A stretch of 64,000 nt of DNA, taken from assembly GCF_022760755.1 (NCBI RefSeq), contig NZ_JAIVFP010000001.1:3700001-3764000 (forward strand). Direction: 5' to 3'. The notes under the pieces were generated by a model. The model was not told the DNA's origin. It searched no databases and worked only from the letters and a program-made list of their open reading frames with translations. The position numbers and the translations under genes are program-made. Below are positions 1 through 9,848 of the stretch, piece by piece (position 1 is the first letter of the stretch; every line of letters starts with the position of its first letter). Origin of the DNA: Candidatus Rhodoblastus alkanivorans. Its GTDB lineage: Bacteria > Pseudomonadota > Alphaproteobacteria > Rhizobiales > Beijerinckiaceae.

Positions 1-3
1 TTC

Positions 4-19
4 TGTAGCAATGCCGACA
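4..19 (+). promoter_or_regulatory. NifA upstream activator sequence
   Basis: The sequence reads TGT, ten bases, ACA, the exact spacing of the NifA upstream activator consensus. It lies about 100 bp before a good sigma-54 promoter and 165 bp before fixA, which is the usual geometry for nif/fix promoters. The match and spacing are seen directly; NifA binding is inferred from the family. Confidence 0.75.
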
Positions 20-77
20 GGTTCGTCCTGGGGCGCACGCGCAATGAAACGATCCCCCAATATTAATATATATTTTT

Positions 78-90
78 CAATATGTTGATG
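78..90 (+). promoter_or_regulatory. possible IHF site
   Basis: CAATATGTTGATG matches the IHF consensus (reverse orientation, YAA-N4-TTGATW) except for the last base. It sits in an AT-rich tract between the NifA site and the sigma-54 promoter, where IHF usually bends the DNA so that NifA can contact the polymerase. The consensus is short, so this is only suggestive. Confidence 0.4.
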
Positions 91-103
91 ATCAAAAGCC
101 GGT

Positions 104-119
104 TGGTATGGAGCTTGCG
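104..119 (+). promoter_or_regulatory. sigma-54 (-24/-12) promoter of fixABCX
   Basis: TGGTATG, four bases, TTGC fits the sigma-54 consensus TGGYAYG-N4-TTGC, with the invariant GG and GC ten bases apart. It lies 65 bp before the fixA start and downstream of the NifA-type activator site. Expected behaviour is NifA- and nitrogen/oxygen-controlled expression of the whole fix operon. Confidence 0.8.
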
Positions 120-183
120 ACGTCTGCTGCGAAACCAGGCGCTCCCGTTTTGCACATCGCGGCTGAAGCCGCCGGAGGCTCAT

Positions 184-1035
184 ATGCATTTTGTCGTCTG
201 CATCAAACAGGTTCCGGATTCGGCGCAGATCCGCGTCCATCCGGTCACCAACACGATCATGCGGCAAGGCGTGCCCACGATCATCAATCCTTACGACCTG
301 TTCTCGCTCGAAGAGGCCCTGCGGCTCCGCGACAAGGTCGGCGGCGAAGTAACTGTCCTGACCATGGGCCCGCCCATGGCCGCCGATTCCCTGCGCAAGG
401 CGCTCACCATCGGCGCCGACCGCGCGGTGCTGCTGACCGACCGCTTCTTCGCCGGCTCGGACACGCTCGCCACCACTTATGCGCTCGCCCAGGCGATCCG
501 CAAGATCGGCGAAACTTTCGGCAAGCCGGACATCGTCTTCGCCGGCAAGCAGACCATCGACGGCGACACCGCCCAGGTCGGCCCCGGCATCGCCAAGCGT
601 CTCGACATGCTGCAGCTCACCTATGTTTCGGCAATCACCGAACTCGATCAGGAAAACGGCTCGATCACGCTCGAGCGCCGCTCCGAGGGCGGCACGCAGG
701 TGCTGAAATCGCAGCTCCCCTGCCTCATCACCATGCTCGAAGGCTCGAATATCGTGCGTCGCGGCAAGATCGACGACGCCTTGCGCGCCGCCCGGGCCGA
801 AATCGTCACCTGGAACGCCAAGGACGCCGGCATCGAGGATCTGCAGCTCTGTGGCTTGCGCGGCTCGCCGACCGTGGTGAAGCGCGTGTTCGCGCCGCAG
901 GCCCGCGCGGAAAAGGCCGCTTTGGTCGAAGTCGGGGCAACCCCTGCCGACACCGCCGAAGCTTTCATCGAAGCGATCTTCGCCAAGGCCCCCACGCTCG
1001 AGGCCGACATGACCAAGCTCGCTTCAGGATTTTGA
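184..1035 (+). CDS. fixA: FixA, electron-transfer flavoprotein beta subunit
   Basis: 283-residue ETF beta-family protein beginning MHFVVCIKQVPDS. With FixB it forms the flavoprotein of the electron-bifurcating FixABCX complex, which supplies low-potential electrons for nitrogenase. The ATG at 184 is chosen because GGAGG lies 5 bases upstream and family homology begins there; an in-frame start at 82 would add 34 unrelated residues and overlap the promoter. The motif GKQTIDGDTAQVGP near residue 120 is typical of the beta subunit. First gene of fixABCX, only 24 bp before fixB, and behind NifA/sigma-54 signals, which argues for nif-linked FixA rather than housekeeping EtfB. Confidence 0.95.
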   Translation: MHFVVCIKQVPDSAQIRVHPVTNTIMRQGVPTIINPYDLFSLEEALRLRDKVGGEVTVLTMGPPMAADSLRKALTIGADRAVLLTDRFFAGSDTLATTYALAQAIRKIGETFGKPDIVFAGKQTIDGDTAQVGPGIAKRLDMLQLTYVSAITELDQENGSITLERRSEGGTQVLKSQLPCLITMLEGSNIVRRGKIDDALRAARAEIVTWNAKDAGIEDLQLCGLRGSPTVVKRVFAPQARAEKAALVEVGATPADTAEAFIEAIFAKAPTLEADMTKLASGF

Positions 1036-1059
1036 CGCCGCCGTTTTGAGGATGGGAAC

Positions 1060-2166
1060 ATGAGCGACCAGAAACCCGCGCCGCAGGCGGCAAGCAGCCG
1101 CGCTTCGATGAAGAAGGAGCTGCCGGAAAAATATCGCGACCACAAGCATGTCTGGGTCTTCATGGAGATGGAGCGCGGAATCGTGCATCCGGTCTCGTTC
1201 GAATTGCTCGGCGAAGGCCGCAAGCTCGCCGACAAGCTCGGCGTGGAGCTTGCCGGCGTGGTGATGGGCCCCCCCGGCGAAGACGTGAAACACGCCGCGC
1301 AAGAGGCTTTCGCCTATGGCGCCGACCTCTGCTACATCGTCGAAAATCCGGTGCTGGCGGACTATCGCAACGAGCCCTATTCCAAGGGCCTGACCCAGCT
1401 CGTGAACACCCACAAGCCGGAAATCCTGCTGCTCGGCGCGACCACGCTCGGCCGCGACCTCGCCGGCTCGGTCGCCACCACCCTGCTCACCGGCCTCACC
1501 GCCGACTGCACCGAGCTGAACGTCGACGACGACAAGTCGCTCGCCGCGACCCGCCCGACCTTCGGCGGCTCGCTACTGTGCACGATCTACACACTGAACT
1601 ATCGCCCGCAGATGGCCACCGTCCGTCCGCGCGTCATGGCCATGCCCGAGCGTCAGGAAGGCCGCGCCGGCCGCGTCGTGTCGTTCCAGATCGACCTGAC
1701 GGAATCGGACATCATTACCAAAATCCTGAGCTTCGTCCCGGACCGCGACTCCAGCAAGTCGAATCTCGCCTTCGCCGATATCGTGGTCGCCGGCGGCATG
1801 GGCCTGCAGAGCCCGGAAAATTATCAATTGGTGAAAAATCTGGCGTCGGTGCTCGGCGCGGAATTCGGCGCCTCGCGCCCGCTGATCCAGAAGGGCTGGA
1901 TCACGTCGGATCGCCAGATCGGCCAGACCGGCAAGACCATCCGCCCCAAACTCTATATCGCCGCCGGCATTTCGGGCGCGATCCAGCATCGCGTCGGCGT
2001 CGAAGGCGCCGACCTGATTGTCGCGATCAACACCGACAAGAACGCGCCGATCATGGATTTCGCCCATCTCGGAATCGTCACCGACGCGATCCGCTTCCTG
2101 CCCGCGCTGACGGAAGCGTTCCGCAAGAGGCTTTCGCCCCATTCCAATGACCGGCTCGCCGGCTGA
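1060..2166 (+). CDS. fixB: FixB, electron-transfer flavoprotein alpha subunit
   Basis: 368-residue ETF alpha-family protein. The C-terminal half carries the FAD-binding segment of the family ([19 protein letters not shown], then [12 protein letters not shown], then INTDKNAPI). The first 30 or so residues are a charged extension, as in FixB proteins of diazotrophs. It pairs with FixA in the bifurcating complex. A Shine-Dalgarno-like GAGGATGGG precedes the ATG. It lies between fixA and fixC with short spacers and is clearly co-transcribed. Confidence 0.95.
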   Translation: MSDQKPAPQAASSRASMKKELPEKYRDHKHVWVFMEMERGIVHPVSFELLGEGRKLADKLGVELAGVVMGPPGEDVKHAAQEAFAYGADLCYIVENPVLADYRNEPYSKGLTQLVNTHKPEILLLGATTLGRDLAGSVATTLLTGLTADCTELNVDDDKSLAATRPTFGGSLLCTIYTLNYRPQMATVRPRVMAMPERQEGRAGRVVSFQIDLTESDIITKILSFVPDRDSSKSNLAFADIVVAGGMGLQSPENYQLVKNLASVLGAEFGASRPLIQKGWITSDRQIGQTGKTIRPKLYIAAGISGAIQHRVGVEGADLIVAINTDKNAPIMDFAHLGIVTDAIRFLPALTEAFRKRLSPHSNDRLAG

Positions 2167-2183
2167 TTCGCAGGAGTCGAAAA

Positions 2184-3491
2184 ATGATCGAGGAAAAATT
2201 CGACGCGATCGTCATCGGCGCCGGCATGGCCGGCAATGCCGCAGCCTTCACCATGGCCTCGCGCGGCCTCAAGGTGCTTCAGCTCGAACGCGGCGAATAT
2301 CCGGGTTCGAAGAACGTGCAGGGCGGCATTCTCTATGCCGACATGCTGGAAAAGATCATTCCGGAGTTCCGCAACGAGGCGCCGCTCGAACGTCGCCTGA
2401 TCGAACAGCGCTTCTGGTTCATGACCGACAAGGCGCATACCGGCATGCATTATCGGTCGGAAGACTTCAACGAGGAGAAGCCGAACCGCTACACCATCAT
2501 CCGTTCGCAGTTCGACCGCTGGTTCGCCAAACAGGCCCAGGAAAAGGGCGCGATCCTGCTGTGCGAGACCACTGCGATCGAGCTGATCCGCGACGCCTAC
2601 GGCAAGGTGATCGGCGTGCGCACCGACCGCTCCGGCGGCCCCATCCACGCCGATGTCGTGGTGCTGGCGGAAGGCGTCAACGGCCTGCTGGGCACGCGTT
2701 CGGAACTGCGGCCGCGTCCCTCGGCCAGCCAGGTCGCGCTCGCCGTCAAGGAAATGCACTTCCTGCCGACCGAAGTCATCGAGCAGCGCTTCAACATCAA
2801 GGAAAGCGAAGGCGCCGTGATCGAGGCCGCCGGCACGATCTCCAACGGCATGGCCGGCATGGGCTTCATCTACACCAACAAGGAAAGCATCTCGATCGGC
2901 ATCGGCTGCCTGGTTTCGGATTTCGCCGAAAGCGAAACCTCGCCTTCCCAGCTGCTTGACACCTTCAAGAAGCATCCCTCGGTCGCGCCGCTCATCGCCG
3001 GCGCCGAGGTCAAGGAATATGCCGCCCATCTCATTCCGGAAGGCGGCTACAAGGCGATACCGCAATTGTTCGGCGACGGCTGGGTGATCTGCGGCGACGC
3101 CGGCCAGCTCAACAACGCCATCCATCGCGAAGGCTCGAACCTCGCCATGACCTCTGGGCGCATCGCCGGCGAGGCGATCTTCCAGATCAAGTCGCGGCGC
3201 GAGCCGATGACCGCCGCCAATCTCTCGCTCTACAAGAAGATGCTGGAGGAGAGCTTCGTCCTCAAGGATCTGAAGAAGTACAAGGACATGCCCGAGCTTC
3301 TTCACACCCAGGCGCAGAACCTGTTCCTGACCTATCCGCAGCTTGTCTCCAGGGCGATGGAGAATTTCGTTCGCGTCGACGGCAAGCCGAAGATCGACAA
3401 GGAAAAGGACACTTTCACCCGTTTCCGCAAGGCGCGCGGAACATTCGGGCTGCTCGGCGACGCGTTCCGCCTCGCCCGCGCCTGGCGTTAA
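2184..3491 (+). CDS. fixC: FixC, ETF-quinone oxidoreductase-like flavoprotein
   Basis: 435-residue FAD enzyme. The N-terminal dinucleotide-binding fold reads [19 protein letters not shown] (about residues 11-29), and [18 protein letters not shown] near residue 305 contacts FAD. FixC resembles ETF:ubiquinone oxidoreductase and passes one branch of the bifurcated electrons to quinone while FixX takes the low-potential branch. GGAG lies just upstream of the ATG. It is 17 bp from fixB and 30 bp from fixX. Confidence 0.95.
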   Translation: MIEEKFDAIVIGAGMAGNAAAFTMASRGLKVLQLERGEYPGSKNVQGGILYADMLEKIIPEFRNEAPLERRLIEQRFWFMTDKAHTGMHYRSEDFNEEKPNRYTIIRSQFDRWFAKQAQEKGAILLCETTAIELIRDAYGKVIGVRTDRSGGPIHADVVVLAEGVNGLLGTRSELRPRPSASQVALAVKEMHFLPTEVIEQRFNIKESEGAVIEAAGTISNGMAGMGFIYTNKESISIGIGCLVSDFAESETSPSQLLDTFKKHPSVAPLIAGAEVKEYAAHLIPEGGYKAIPQLFGDGWVICGDAGQLNNAIHREGSNLAMTSGRIAGEAIFQIKSRREPMTAANLSLYKKMLEESFVLKDLKKYKDMPELLHTQAQNLFLTYPQLVSRAMENFVRVDGKPKIDKEKDTFTRFRKARGTFGLLGDAFRLARAWR

Positions 3492-3521
3492 TGAATTTCC
3501 TCTTTGCTAAGGGAGATGTCG

Positions 3522-3821
3522 ATGTCACTCGAAGGCCAGTTCCAGAAGGTCGAGGAAAAACTTTTCCAGAACCGCTATTTGGTCGATTCCGGCCAGCCGC
3601 ATATCCGCGTCGCGCCGCATGAAAAGCCGTCGAAAAACCTGCTGGCGATGACCCATCTGTGCCCGGCCGGCTGCTATTCGCAGGCGGAAACCGGTCAGGT
3701 GGAAATCACCGCCGACGGCTGCCTCGAATGCGGCACGTGCCGCGTTTTGTGTGAGGAATCCGGCGACATCACCTGGGATTATCCGCGCGGCGGCTACGGC
3801 ATTCTCTTCAAATTCGGTTGA
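3522..3821 (+). CDS. fixX: FixX, ferredoxin-like protein
   Basis: 99-residue ferredoxin-like partner of FixC. Cysteine motifs are visible at LCPAGCY and [12 protein letters not shown], the latter a CxxCxxxC arrangement for a 4Fe-4S cluster. The ATG at 3522 fits the spacing to AAGGGAG at 3509-3515; starts at 3504 (TTG) and 3516 would overlap or abut that site. Length matches the family (about 95-100 residues). Last gene of the fix operon; nifA and nif structural genes are not in the window. Confidence 0.93.
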   Translation: MSLEGQFQKVEEKLFQNRYLVDSGQPHIRVAPHEKPSKNLLAMTHLCPAGCYSQAETGQVEITADGCLECGTCRVLCEESGDITWDYPRGGYGILFKFG

Positions 3822-3887
3822 CGCCGCCGCGCTCGCCAAGGACCGTCGGTCTGCTATAGTCGCGCCCATTGGTCGGGAGCGACGCGC

Positions 3888-5324
3888 ATGCCTACGGATC
3901 CTATCGCGGCGGCAAGCCTCGCCAAACCAGCGGCCGAACTTCTGCAACGGCAGCGCCGGGCCTTCGCCGCTCATGGCGCGCCAAGCCTGGAGGAGCGCCG
4001 CGCCGACATTTCCCGCCTGCGCGACGCGGTGAAACGCGAGGCGGAAGCGATCGCCGCCGCCATCTCGGAGGATTTCGGCGGCCGCGCAAGGCAGGAAAGC
4101 CTGCTCGCGGACGTCTGGCCGGTCGTCGCCGCCGCGCGCCACGCCCTGCGGCATCTGCCGCAATGGATGAAAGCCAAGAGCGTCGCGGTCCCCCTGGAGC
4201 TCATGCCGGGCCGCGCCCGGATCCTGCCGCAACCGCTCGGCGCGGTCGGAATCATCGCGCCCGGGAACTATCCGGTCCAGCTCGCGCTCTCGCCGATGAT
4301 CGCGGCGCTCGCCGCCGGGAATCGCGTCATGCTGAAACCCTCCGAGCTGACGCCGCGCACGTCCGAACTGCTGGCGAAAATGCTCGGGGAATCGTTCCCG
4401 GAGGAACAGGTCGCCGTCGTCCTCGGCGGCTCCGAGACAGGCGCGGCCTTCGCCAGCATGCCCTTCGACCATCTGTTCTTCACCGGCTCGACTGCGGTCG
4501 GTCGACGGGTGATGCAGGCCGCGGCGAAGAATCTCACGCCCGTTACGCTGGAGCTTGGCGGCAAGTCGCCCTGTATTCTCGGCCCCGACGCGGATCTCGC
4601 CGAAGCCGCCCTGCGCGTCGCCCATGGCAAATTGCTCAACGCCGGGCAGACCTGTATCGCGCCCGATTACGCTCTCGTCCCGCGGGAAAAATTGGAAGGC
4701 TTCGTCACGGCTTTTGCCGCGGCGGCCAAAAAACTCTATCCGAAGTTGCGCGCCAATCCGGATTACACCGCCATCATCAACGGGCAGAATTATGCGCGAC
4801 TCGCGGCCGCGCTGGACGAGGCCCGCGCGGCGGGCGCCCGAATCGTCGCAGTCGACCCGGCCGACGAGGGCGACATGGCGGAAGTGCGCAAGATCGCGCC
4901 CACGCTGGTCATAGAGCCAGACGACGGCCTCACCCTGATGCGCGATGAGATTTTCGGCCCGATCCTGCCGGTCAAGGCCTATGACAGGCTCGACGCGGCC
5001 ATCGCCTTCGTCAACGCCCGGCCGCGTCCCCTGGCGCTTTATTATTTCGGCGCGAGCGCGCGAGACCGCGACAAGGTGCTGGCCGGCGCCCATTCCGGCG
5101 GCGTCACGGTCAACGACACCCTGTCGCATATCGCCGTGGAAAACCTGCCCTTCGGCGGCGTCGGACCGTCGGGCCTCGGCGCCTATCACGGCGAAGACGG
5201 CTTCCGCGCCTTCTCGCACCGCAAGGGCGTGATGATCCAGGGGTCCCTGGATACCAAAAAGCTCCTGCGTCCGCCCTACGGGCGCCTTTTCGCGGCCACG
5301 ATCCGCTTCATGATGTCGCGCTGA
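3888..5324 (+). CDS. coniferyl-aldehyde-dehydrogenase-like aldehyde dehydrogenase
   Basis: 478-residue NAD(P)-dependent aldehyde dehydrogenase. The catalytic glutamate region ELGGKSP and nucleophile cysteine region NAGQTCIAPDY are intact, as is the cofactor-loop sequence FTGSTAVGRRVM. The C-terminus ending in a hydrophobic, basic stretch (RLFAATIRFMMSR) is characteristic of the coniferyl aldehyde dehydrogenase branch, which oxidises aromatic or long-chain aldehydes. It stands 66 bp after fixX but has no clear functional link to it and is followed by a 130-bp spacer, so it is probably its own transcription unit. The substrate cannot be fixed from sequence. Confidence 0.85.
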   Translation: MPTDPIAAASLAKPAAELLQRQRRAFAAHGAPSLEERRADISRLRDAVKREAEAIAAAISEDFGGRARQESLLADVWPVVAAARHALRHLPQWMKAKSVAVPLELMPGRARILPQPLGAVGIIAPGNYPVQLALSPMIAALAAGNRVMLKPSELTPRTSELLAKMLGESFPEEQVAVVLGGSETGAAFASMPFDHLFFTGSTAVGRRVMQAAAKNLTPVTLELGGKSPCILGPDADLAEAALRVAHGKLLNAGQTCIAPDYALVPREKLEGFVTAFAAAAKKLYPKLRANPDYTAIINGQNYARLAAALDEARAAGARIVAVDPADEGDMAEVRKIAPTLVIEPDDGLTLMRDEIFGPILPVKAYDRLDAAIAFVNARPRPLALYYFGASARDRDKVLAGAHSGGVTVNDTLSHIAVENLPFGGVGPSGLGAYHGEDGFRAFSHRKGVMIQGSLDTKKLLRPPYGRLFAATIRFMMSR

Positions 5325-5456
5325 GCAGGCTTGCGCGCAAGCGCGTTCATGCCTTATCGCAAAAGCCGGAATCGGCCGGAAGGCTCGCGAGGCCGCGGCA
5401 AAATGCTATAAGCCCCGCGGCCTCCCATTCGGCAGCAAAGGAAATCGCGCCTTTCC

Positions 5457-8400
5457 ATGTGGATCGTCAGAATAGCGCTGCAGCGCCCCTATACGTTCCT
5501 GGTCATGGCGCTGACCATCGTGCTGGCCACGCCCTATATGCTGCTGACCATGGCGACGGACATCCTGCCGGACATCAATATCCCGGTCATCAGCATCATC
5601 TGGAACTATTCGGGCTTGTCGGCGCAGGAGATGGGCTATCGGATCACGGCGCCGGCCGAACGTATCCTGACCACGACCGTCAACGACATCGAGCATATCG
5701 AATCGCAGTCCTACAACAGCATCGGGATCATAAAAATCTTCTTCCAGCCCGGCGCGAATATCGCCACGGCCATCGCCCAGACCTTGGCGAGCGAACAGGT
5801 CATGCTCAGAACCTTGCCAACCGGCACGACGTCGCCGCTGATCATCACTTATTCGGCTTCCGCCATTCCGGTGACCCAGCTCGCCCTCTCCAGCCCTACC
5901 CTGCCGGAACAAAAGGTTTTCGACGCCGCCTTCAACGCCCTTCGCCCGCAGCTCGTCACCATCCCCGGCGTCGCCATTCCCTTCCCCTATGGCGGCAAGC
6001 AGCGCATCATTTCGGTCGATATCGACAATTCCGCGCTGCTCGCCAAGGGCCTGACGCCGCTCGACGTGGTCAATGCGATCAGCGCGCAAAACCTGATCCT
6101 GCCGTCCGGCACGGCGAAAATGGGGCCGACGGAATTCGGCGTCAGCCTCAACGGCGCGCCGGAAACGATCGAAGGCCTCAACAATCTGCCCGTCCGCACC
6201 GTCAATGGCGCGGTGACCTATCTGCGTGAAGTCGCCCATGTGCGCGACGGTTTCCTGCCGCAAACCAATATTGTCCGGCTCGACGGCGTGCGCGGCGTGC
6301 TGATGTCGATCATCAAGAACGGCTCGGCCTCGACCTTGCGCATCGTCGAGACCCTGAAGCAGACCCTGCCCGGGGCGGAAAAGCTGCTGCCGCCGGGGAT
6401 CACGGTCCGCGCCCTGTTCGATCAGTCGGTCTATGTCCGCGCCGCCATTTCCGGCGTGCTGCGCGAGGCTTTGATCGCGGCCGGCCTCACCGCCGCGCTG
6501 ATCCTGCTGTTTCTCGGCAACTGGCGCGCCACCGTCATCATCGCCATTTCGATCCCGCTGTCGATTCTGTCGTCGCTGCTGGTTCTCGATCTCATCGGCG
6601 AAACCATCAACATCATGACGCTGGGCGGCCTGGCGCTGGCCGTGGGCATTTTGGTGGACGACGCCACGGTGACGATCGAGAACATCGAGCGCCATCTCCA
6701 TCTGGGAACGGGCCTTTACGATTCGATTTACGAAGGCGCAGGCGAAATCGCGCTTCCGGCGCTGGTTTCGACGCTTTGCATCTGCATCGTGTTCACGCCG
6801 ATGTTCTTCCTCGCCGGCGTCTCGAAATTCCTGTTCGTGCCCCTGGCGGAGGCGGTGGTTTTCGCCATGCTCGCCTCCTACATCCTGTCGCGCACGCTTG
6901 TTCCCACTTTGGCGCTGCTGCTGTTGCGCGCGCCCGGCGCGCAGGAGGGACGCCGGAATTTCTTTCAGCGCCTCCACCACAATTTCGACGCCGCCTTCGA
7001 GAAAATGCGCGGCGTCTATGTCGTTCTTCTGAGCATGCTGCTGACGCGGCGGCGGATCGCGGGCTCAGCCTTCCTGCTGTTCTGTCTCGCCTCGCTCGGC
7101 CTGTTCTTCACGCTCGGCAAGGATTTCTTCCCCACCGTCAACGCCAACGCTATCAGGCTGCACGTGCGCGCGCCGACCGGCCTGCGCATCGAGGAGACGG
7201 CGCGGCTCGCCGACGAAGTCGACCGCTTCATCCGCACCCAGATTCCGCCGAACGAATTGCAGACCATCGTCGACAATATCGGCCTGCCCTATTCGGGCAT
7301 CAATCTCTCCTACAGCAACGCCGGAACCATCGGGACGCTCGACGCGGAAATCATGATCGCCCTGACCCCCGAGCATCGCCCGTCGCAGAGCTATATCGAC
7401 GACCTGCGCCGGAAACTGCCGGAAAAATTTCCCGGCGTGGAATTTTTCTTCCAGCCCGCCGACATCGTCACCCAGATCCTCAATTTCGGCCAGCCGGCGG
7501 CGATCAATGTCCAGATCGTCGGCGCCAATGTCCGCGACAACTTTGCCCGCGCGACGAAAATCGCGAATGAGATCAAGAAGATTCCCGGCGCGGTGGACGT
7601 CCATATCCTGCAAAGGCTCGACCAGCCCAATCTGCTCCTCGCCATGGACCGCACCCGGTTGCAGCAGGTGGGGATCAACGCCATATCCGTGGGCCAGAAC
7701 GTTCTGATCTCGCTTTCCGGCAGCAGCCAGACGTCCCCGACCTTCTGGCTCAATCCGCGCAACGGCGTTTCCTACAATATCACCGCCCAGACGCCGCAAT
7801 ATCGCATCGGCTCGGTCAACGACCTGCTGGCCATGCCGGTGAACTCCGGAACCGGCGACGCGCCGCAATTGCTCGGCAATCTCGTCCGCGTCGAGCCGGG
7901 CGTCCTGGAGGCTTTGGTGTCGCATTACAATCTGCGCCCGGCCGTCGATATTTATGTCAGCGTCGAGGGACGCGCGCTTGGCGGCGTCGCGGGCGACGTC
8001 GCGAAAATCGTCGACGCGGCGCGGGCCGATCTGCCGCGCGGCTCCGAAATCGCCTTGCGCGGCCAGGCGGTCACGATGAAAAGCTCCTATTTCGGACTGG
8101 GCCTCGGCGTGCTCGTCGCCATCGTGCTGGTCTATCTGCTGATCGTCGTCAATTTCCAGTCGCTGCTCGATCCGCTCATCATCATCAGCGCGCTGCCCGC
8201 GGCGCTTGCCGGCATCGTGTGGATGCTGTTCCTGACCGGCACGCGGCTTTCCGTCCCGGCGCTGACCGGCGCGATCATGACCACCGGCGTCGCCACCGCC
8301 AATTCCATCCTACTCGTCTCTTTCGCCCGCGAAAGGCTGCGCCAGGGCGCCGCGCCGCTTTCGGCCGCGCTCGAAGCCGGGGCGACCCGCATAAGGCCGG

Positions 8401-8627
8401 TGCTGATGACCGCCTTCGCCATGATCGTCGGCATGATCCCGATGGCGCTCGGCCTGGGCGAAGGCGCAGAGCAGAACGCCCCGCTCGGACGCGCGGTGAT
8501 CGGCGGCCTGCTCTTCGCCACTTTTTCCACCCTTCTCTTCGTGCCGCTGGTCTTCGCCGGAGCCCACAGCCGCCATGCCAGGGCGGCCGGCCGGGGGGGC
8601 GATCAAGAGGCGACTCCCGCGCCGTGA
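5457..8627 (+). CDS. RND-family efflux permease (AcrB/HAE1 type)
   Basis: 1056-residue inner-membrane RND permease with the two-fold repeat of the family: a first transmembrane helix, a large periplasmic loop, a helix bundle with proton-relay acidic residues (GGLALAVGILVDDATVTIENIERH, about residue 395), then a second loop and bundle. It exports drugs, solvents or other hydrophobic compounds by proton antiport. A TATAAG hexamer with upstream TG about 50 bp before the ATG may be a -10. It overlaps the adaptor gene downstream; permease-before-adaptor order is less common. No TolC-type outer-membrane factor is adjacent. Confidence 0.9.
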   Translation: MWIVRIALQRPYTFLVMALTIVLATPYMLLTMATDILPDINIPVISIIWNYSGLSAQEMGYRITAPAERILTTTVNDIEHIESQSYNSIGIIKIFFQPGANIATAIAQTLASEQVMLRTLPTGTTSPLIITYSASAIPVTQLALSSPTLPEQKVFDAAFNALRPQLVTIPGVAIPFPYGGKQRIISVDIDNSALLAKGLTPLDVVNAISAQNLILPSGTAKMGPTEFGVSLNGAPETIEGLNNLPVRTVNGAVTYLREVAHVRDGFLPQTNIVRLDGVRGVLMSIIKNGSASTLRIVETLKQTLPGAEKLLPPGITVRALFDQSVYVRAAISGVLREALIAAGLTAALILLFLGNWRATVIIAISIPLSILSSLLVLDLIGETINIMTLGGLALAVGILVDDATVTIENIERHLHLGTGLYDSIYEGAGEIALPALVSTLCICIVFTPMFFLAGVSKFLFVPLAEAVVFAMLASYILSRTLVPTLALLLLRAPGAQEGRRNFFQRLHHNFDAAFEKMRGVYVVLLSMLLTRRRIAGSAFLLFCLASLGLFFTLGKDFFPTVNANAIRLHVRAPTGLRIEETARLADEVDRFIRTQIPPNELQTIVDNIGLPYSGINLSYSNAGTIGTLDAEIMIALTPEHRPSQSYIDDLRRKLPEKFPGVEFFFQPADIVTQILNFGQPAAINVQIVGANVRDNFARATKIANEIKKIPGAVDVHILQRLDQPNLLLAMDRTRLQQVGINAISVGQNVLISLSGSSQTSPTFWLNPRNGVSYNITAQTPQYRIGSVNDLLAMPVNSGTGDAPQLLGNLVRVEPGVLEALVSHYNLRPAVDIYVSVEGRALGGVAGDVAKIVDAARADLPRGSEIALRGQAVTMKSSYFGLGLGVLVAIVLVYLLIVVNFQSLLDPLIIISALPAALAGIVWMLFLTGTRLSVPALTGAIMTTGVATANSILLVSFARERLRQGAAPLSAALEAGATRIRPVLMTAFAMIVGMIPMALGLGEGAEQNAPLGRAVIGGLLFATFSTLLFVPLVFAGAHSRHARAAGRGGDQEATPAP

Positions 8628-9835
8628 CCAGAAAGTCCCACGAAAATCTCGCGCTGCACAGCGACGACGGCCATCTCCACCTACCGCGCCGCGAGAAAGT
8701 CTGGCGCGGCGCGATGCGCGCCATTCTGGTCCTTGCCGCGCTGCTCGGCGTCGGCGCCGCCCGAGTGTTGGTCGAGCGCGCGGCGAGCAGGACGGAGCTT
8801 GAGGCCCAGTCGCTCGAAAGCCAGCGCGTCTTCGTGACGACGATCACGCCCAAGCCGAGCATGTCCGGCGGCGTGCTGACCCTGCCCGCGACCCTGCGCG
8901 GCGACAACGAAACCGCGATCTATGCGCGCGTCAACGGCTATGTCCGCAAGTTCAACGTCGAGATCGGCGACCGCGTGACCAAGGGCGAGACGCTGGCCGA
9001 ACTCGAAACGCCGGAACTCGACCAGCAGGTCCGGCAGGCCGCCGCCCAGGTCGAACAGGCCAAAGCCAATGTGGTTCTGGGCAAGGTCGCGCTCGATCGC
9101 TGGAAGAAGCTCTATTCGCAGGATTCCGTCGCGCGGCAGGACCTCGACACCAAACAGAACGCCTATGACACCGCCGTCGCGGCCGAGGCCGGGGCGCAAG
9201 CCAATCTCAAGCAGTTGCAGGCGACCACCGCCTTCAAGAACGTCGTCGCGCCGTTCGATGGCGTCATCACCGCGCGCAACGTCGATATCGGCAATCTCGT
9301 CAATTCCGGCAGCAGCGGCGTGGCGCTGTTTTCCATGGCGGTCACCGACCCATTGCGCGTCTTCGTGGACGTGCCGCAAGCCTATATGACGGCGATCCAT
9401 GTCGGAACCGAAGTCGCCGTCACCCAGCCCGAACTGCCCGGCCAGACGTTCAAGGCGACGGTAACCTATGTCGCCGGCGCCATCGCCGTTGCGACGCGCA
9501 CCTTGCGGGTCGAACTGATGCTGCCCAATCCGCAGGGCCGGCTCAAGCCCGGCGCCTATGTCCAGATCGCCTTGCCGCTGAGGCCGGCGGGCCAGGTCTC
9601 AATTCCCGCCAACACCCTGCTGTTTCGCGCCGAAGGCCCGAATGTCGCGTTGGTGGATTCATCGGGTCTGGTCCGCCTCCAGCCTGTGACCATCGCCCGC
9701 GACCTCGGCGCGACCCTCGAAATCGCCGAAGGCGTCACGACCAAGGATCAAATCATCCTCAATCCGCCGGATTCCATCGCCAATGGCGAGCGGGTGACCG
9801 TCGTGACGGGGAAAAATTCCGGCGCCGGGAAATAG
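8624..9835 (+). CDS. RND periplasmic adaptor (membrane fusion protein)
   Basis: 403-residue adaptor of the HlyD/AcrA family. After a cytoplasmic tail there is one membrane anchor near residues 28-45, then a lipoyl half-motif (VNGYVRKFNVEIGDRVTKGE), an alpha-hairpin rich in Ala/Gln, the second half-motif (FDGVITARNVDIGNLVNSG) and a beta-barrel. A GTG at 8624 overlaps the TGA of the permease (GTGA), so the two are translationally coupled and should form one efflux pump. The start is chosen for that overlap and because earlier in-frame starts would lie deep within the permease gene. Confidence 0.88.
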   Translation: MTRKSHENLALHSDDGHLHLPRREKVWRGAMRAILVLAALLGVGAARVLVERAASRTELEAQSLESQRVFVTTITPKPSMSGGVLTLPATLRGDNETAIYARVNGYVRKFNVEIGDRVTKGETLAELETPELDQQVRQAAAQVEQAKANVVLGKVALDRWKKLYSQDSVARQDLDTKQNAYDTAVAAEAGAQANLKQLQATTAFKNVVAPFDGVITARNVDIGNLVNSGSSGVALFSMAVTDPLRVFVDVPQAYMTAIHVGTEVAVTQPELPGQTFKATVTYVAGAIAVATRTLRVELMLPNPQGRLKPGAYVQIALPLRPAGQVSIPANTLLFRAEGPNVALVDSSGLVRLQPVTIARDLGATLEIAEGVTTKDQIILNPPDSIANGERVTVVTGKNSGAGK

Positions 9836-9848
9836 GGATCGGGCCGTT

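Noticed and set aside
3525-5219. Long antisense frame (564 codons) opposite fixX and the aldehyde dehydrogenase
   Set aside because: Arg/Gly/Asp-rich shadow translation of GC-rich DNA. The plus-strand genes carry clear family motifs.
5330-5342. CTTGCGCGCAAG palindrome after the aldehyde dehydrogenase
   Set aside because: Short and without a T-run; common by chance in this base composition.
5406-6980. Antisense frame of 524 codons opposite the RND permease
   Set aside because: Composition is Arg/Gln/Gly-rich with no domain. The opposite strand encodes a complete RND protein.
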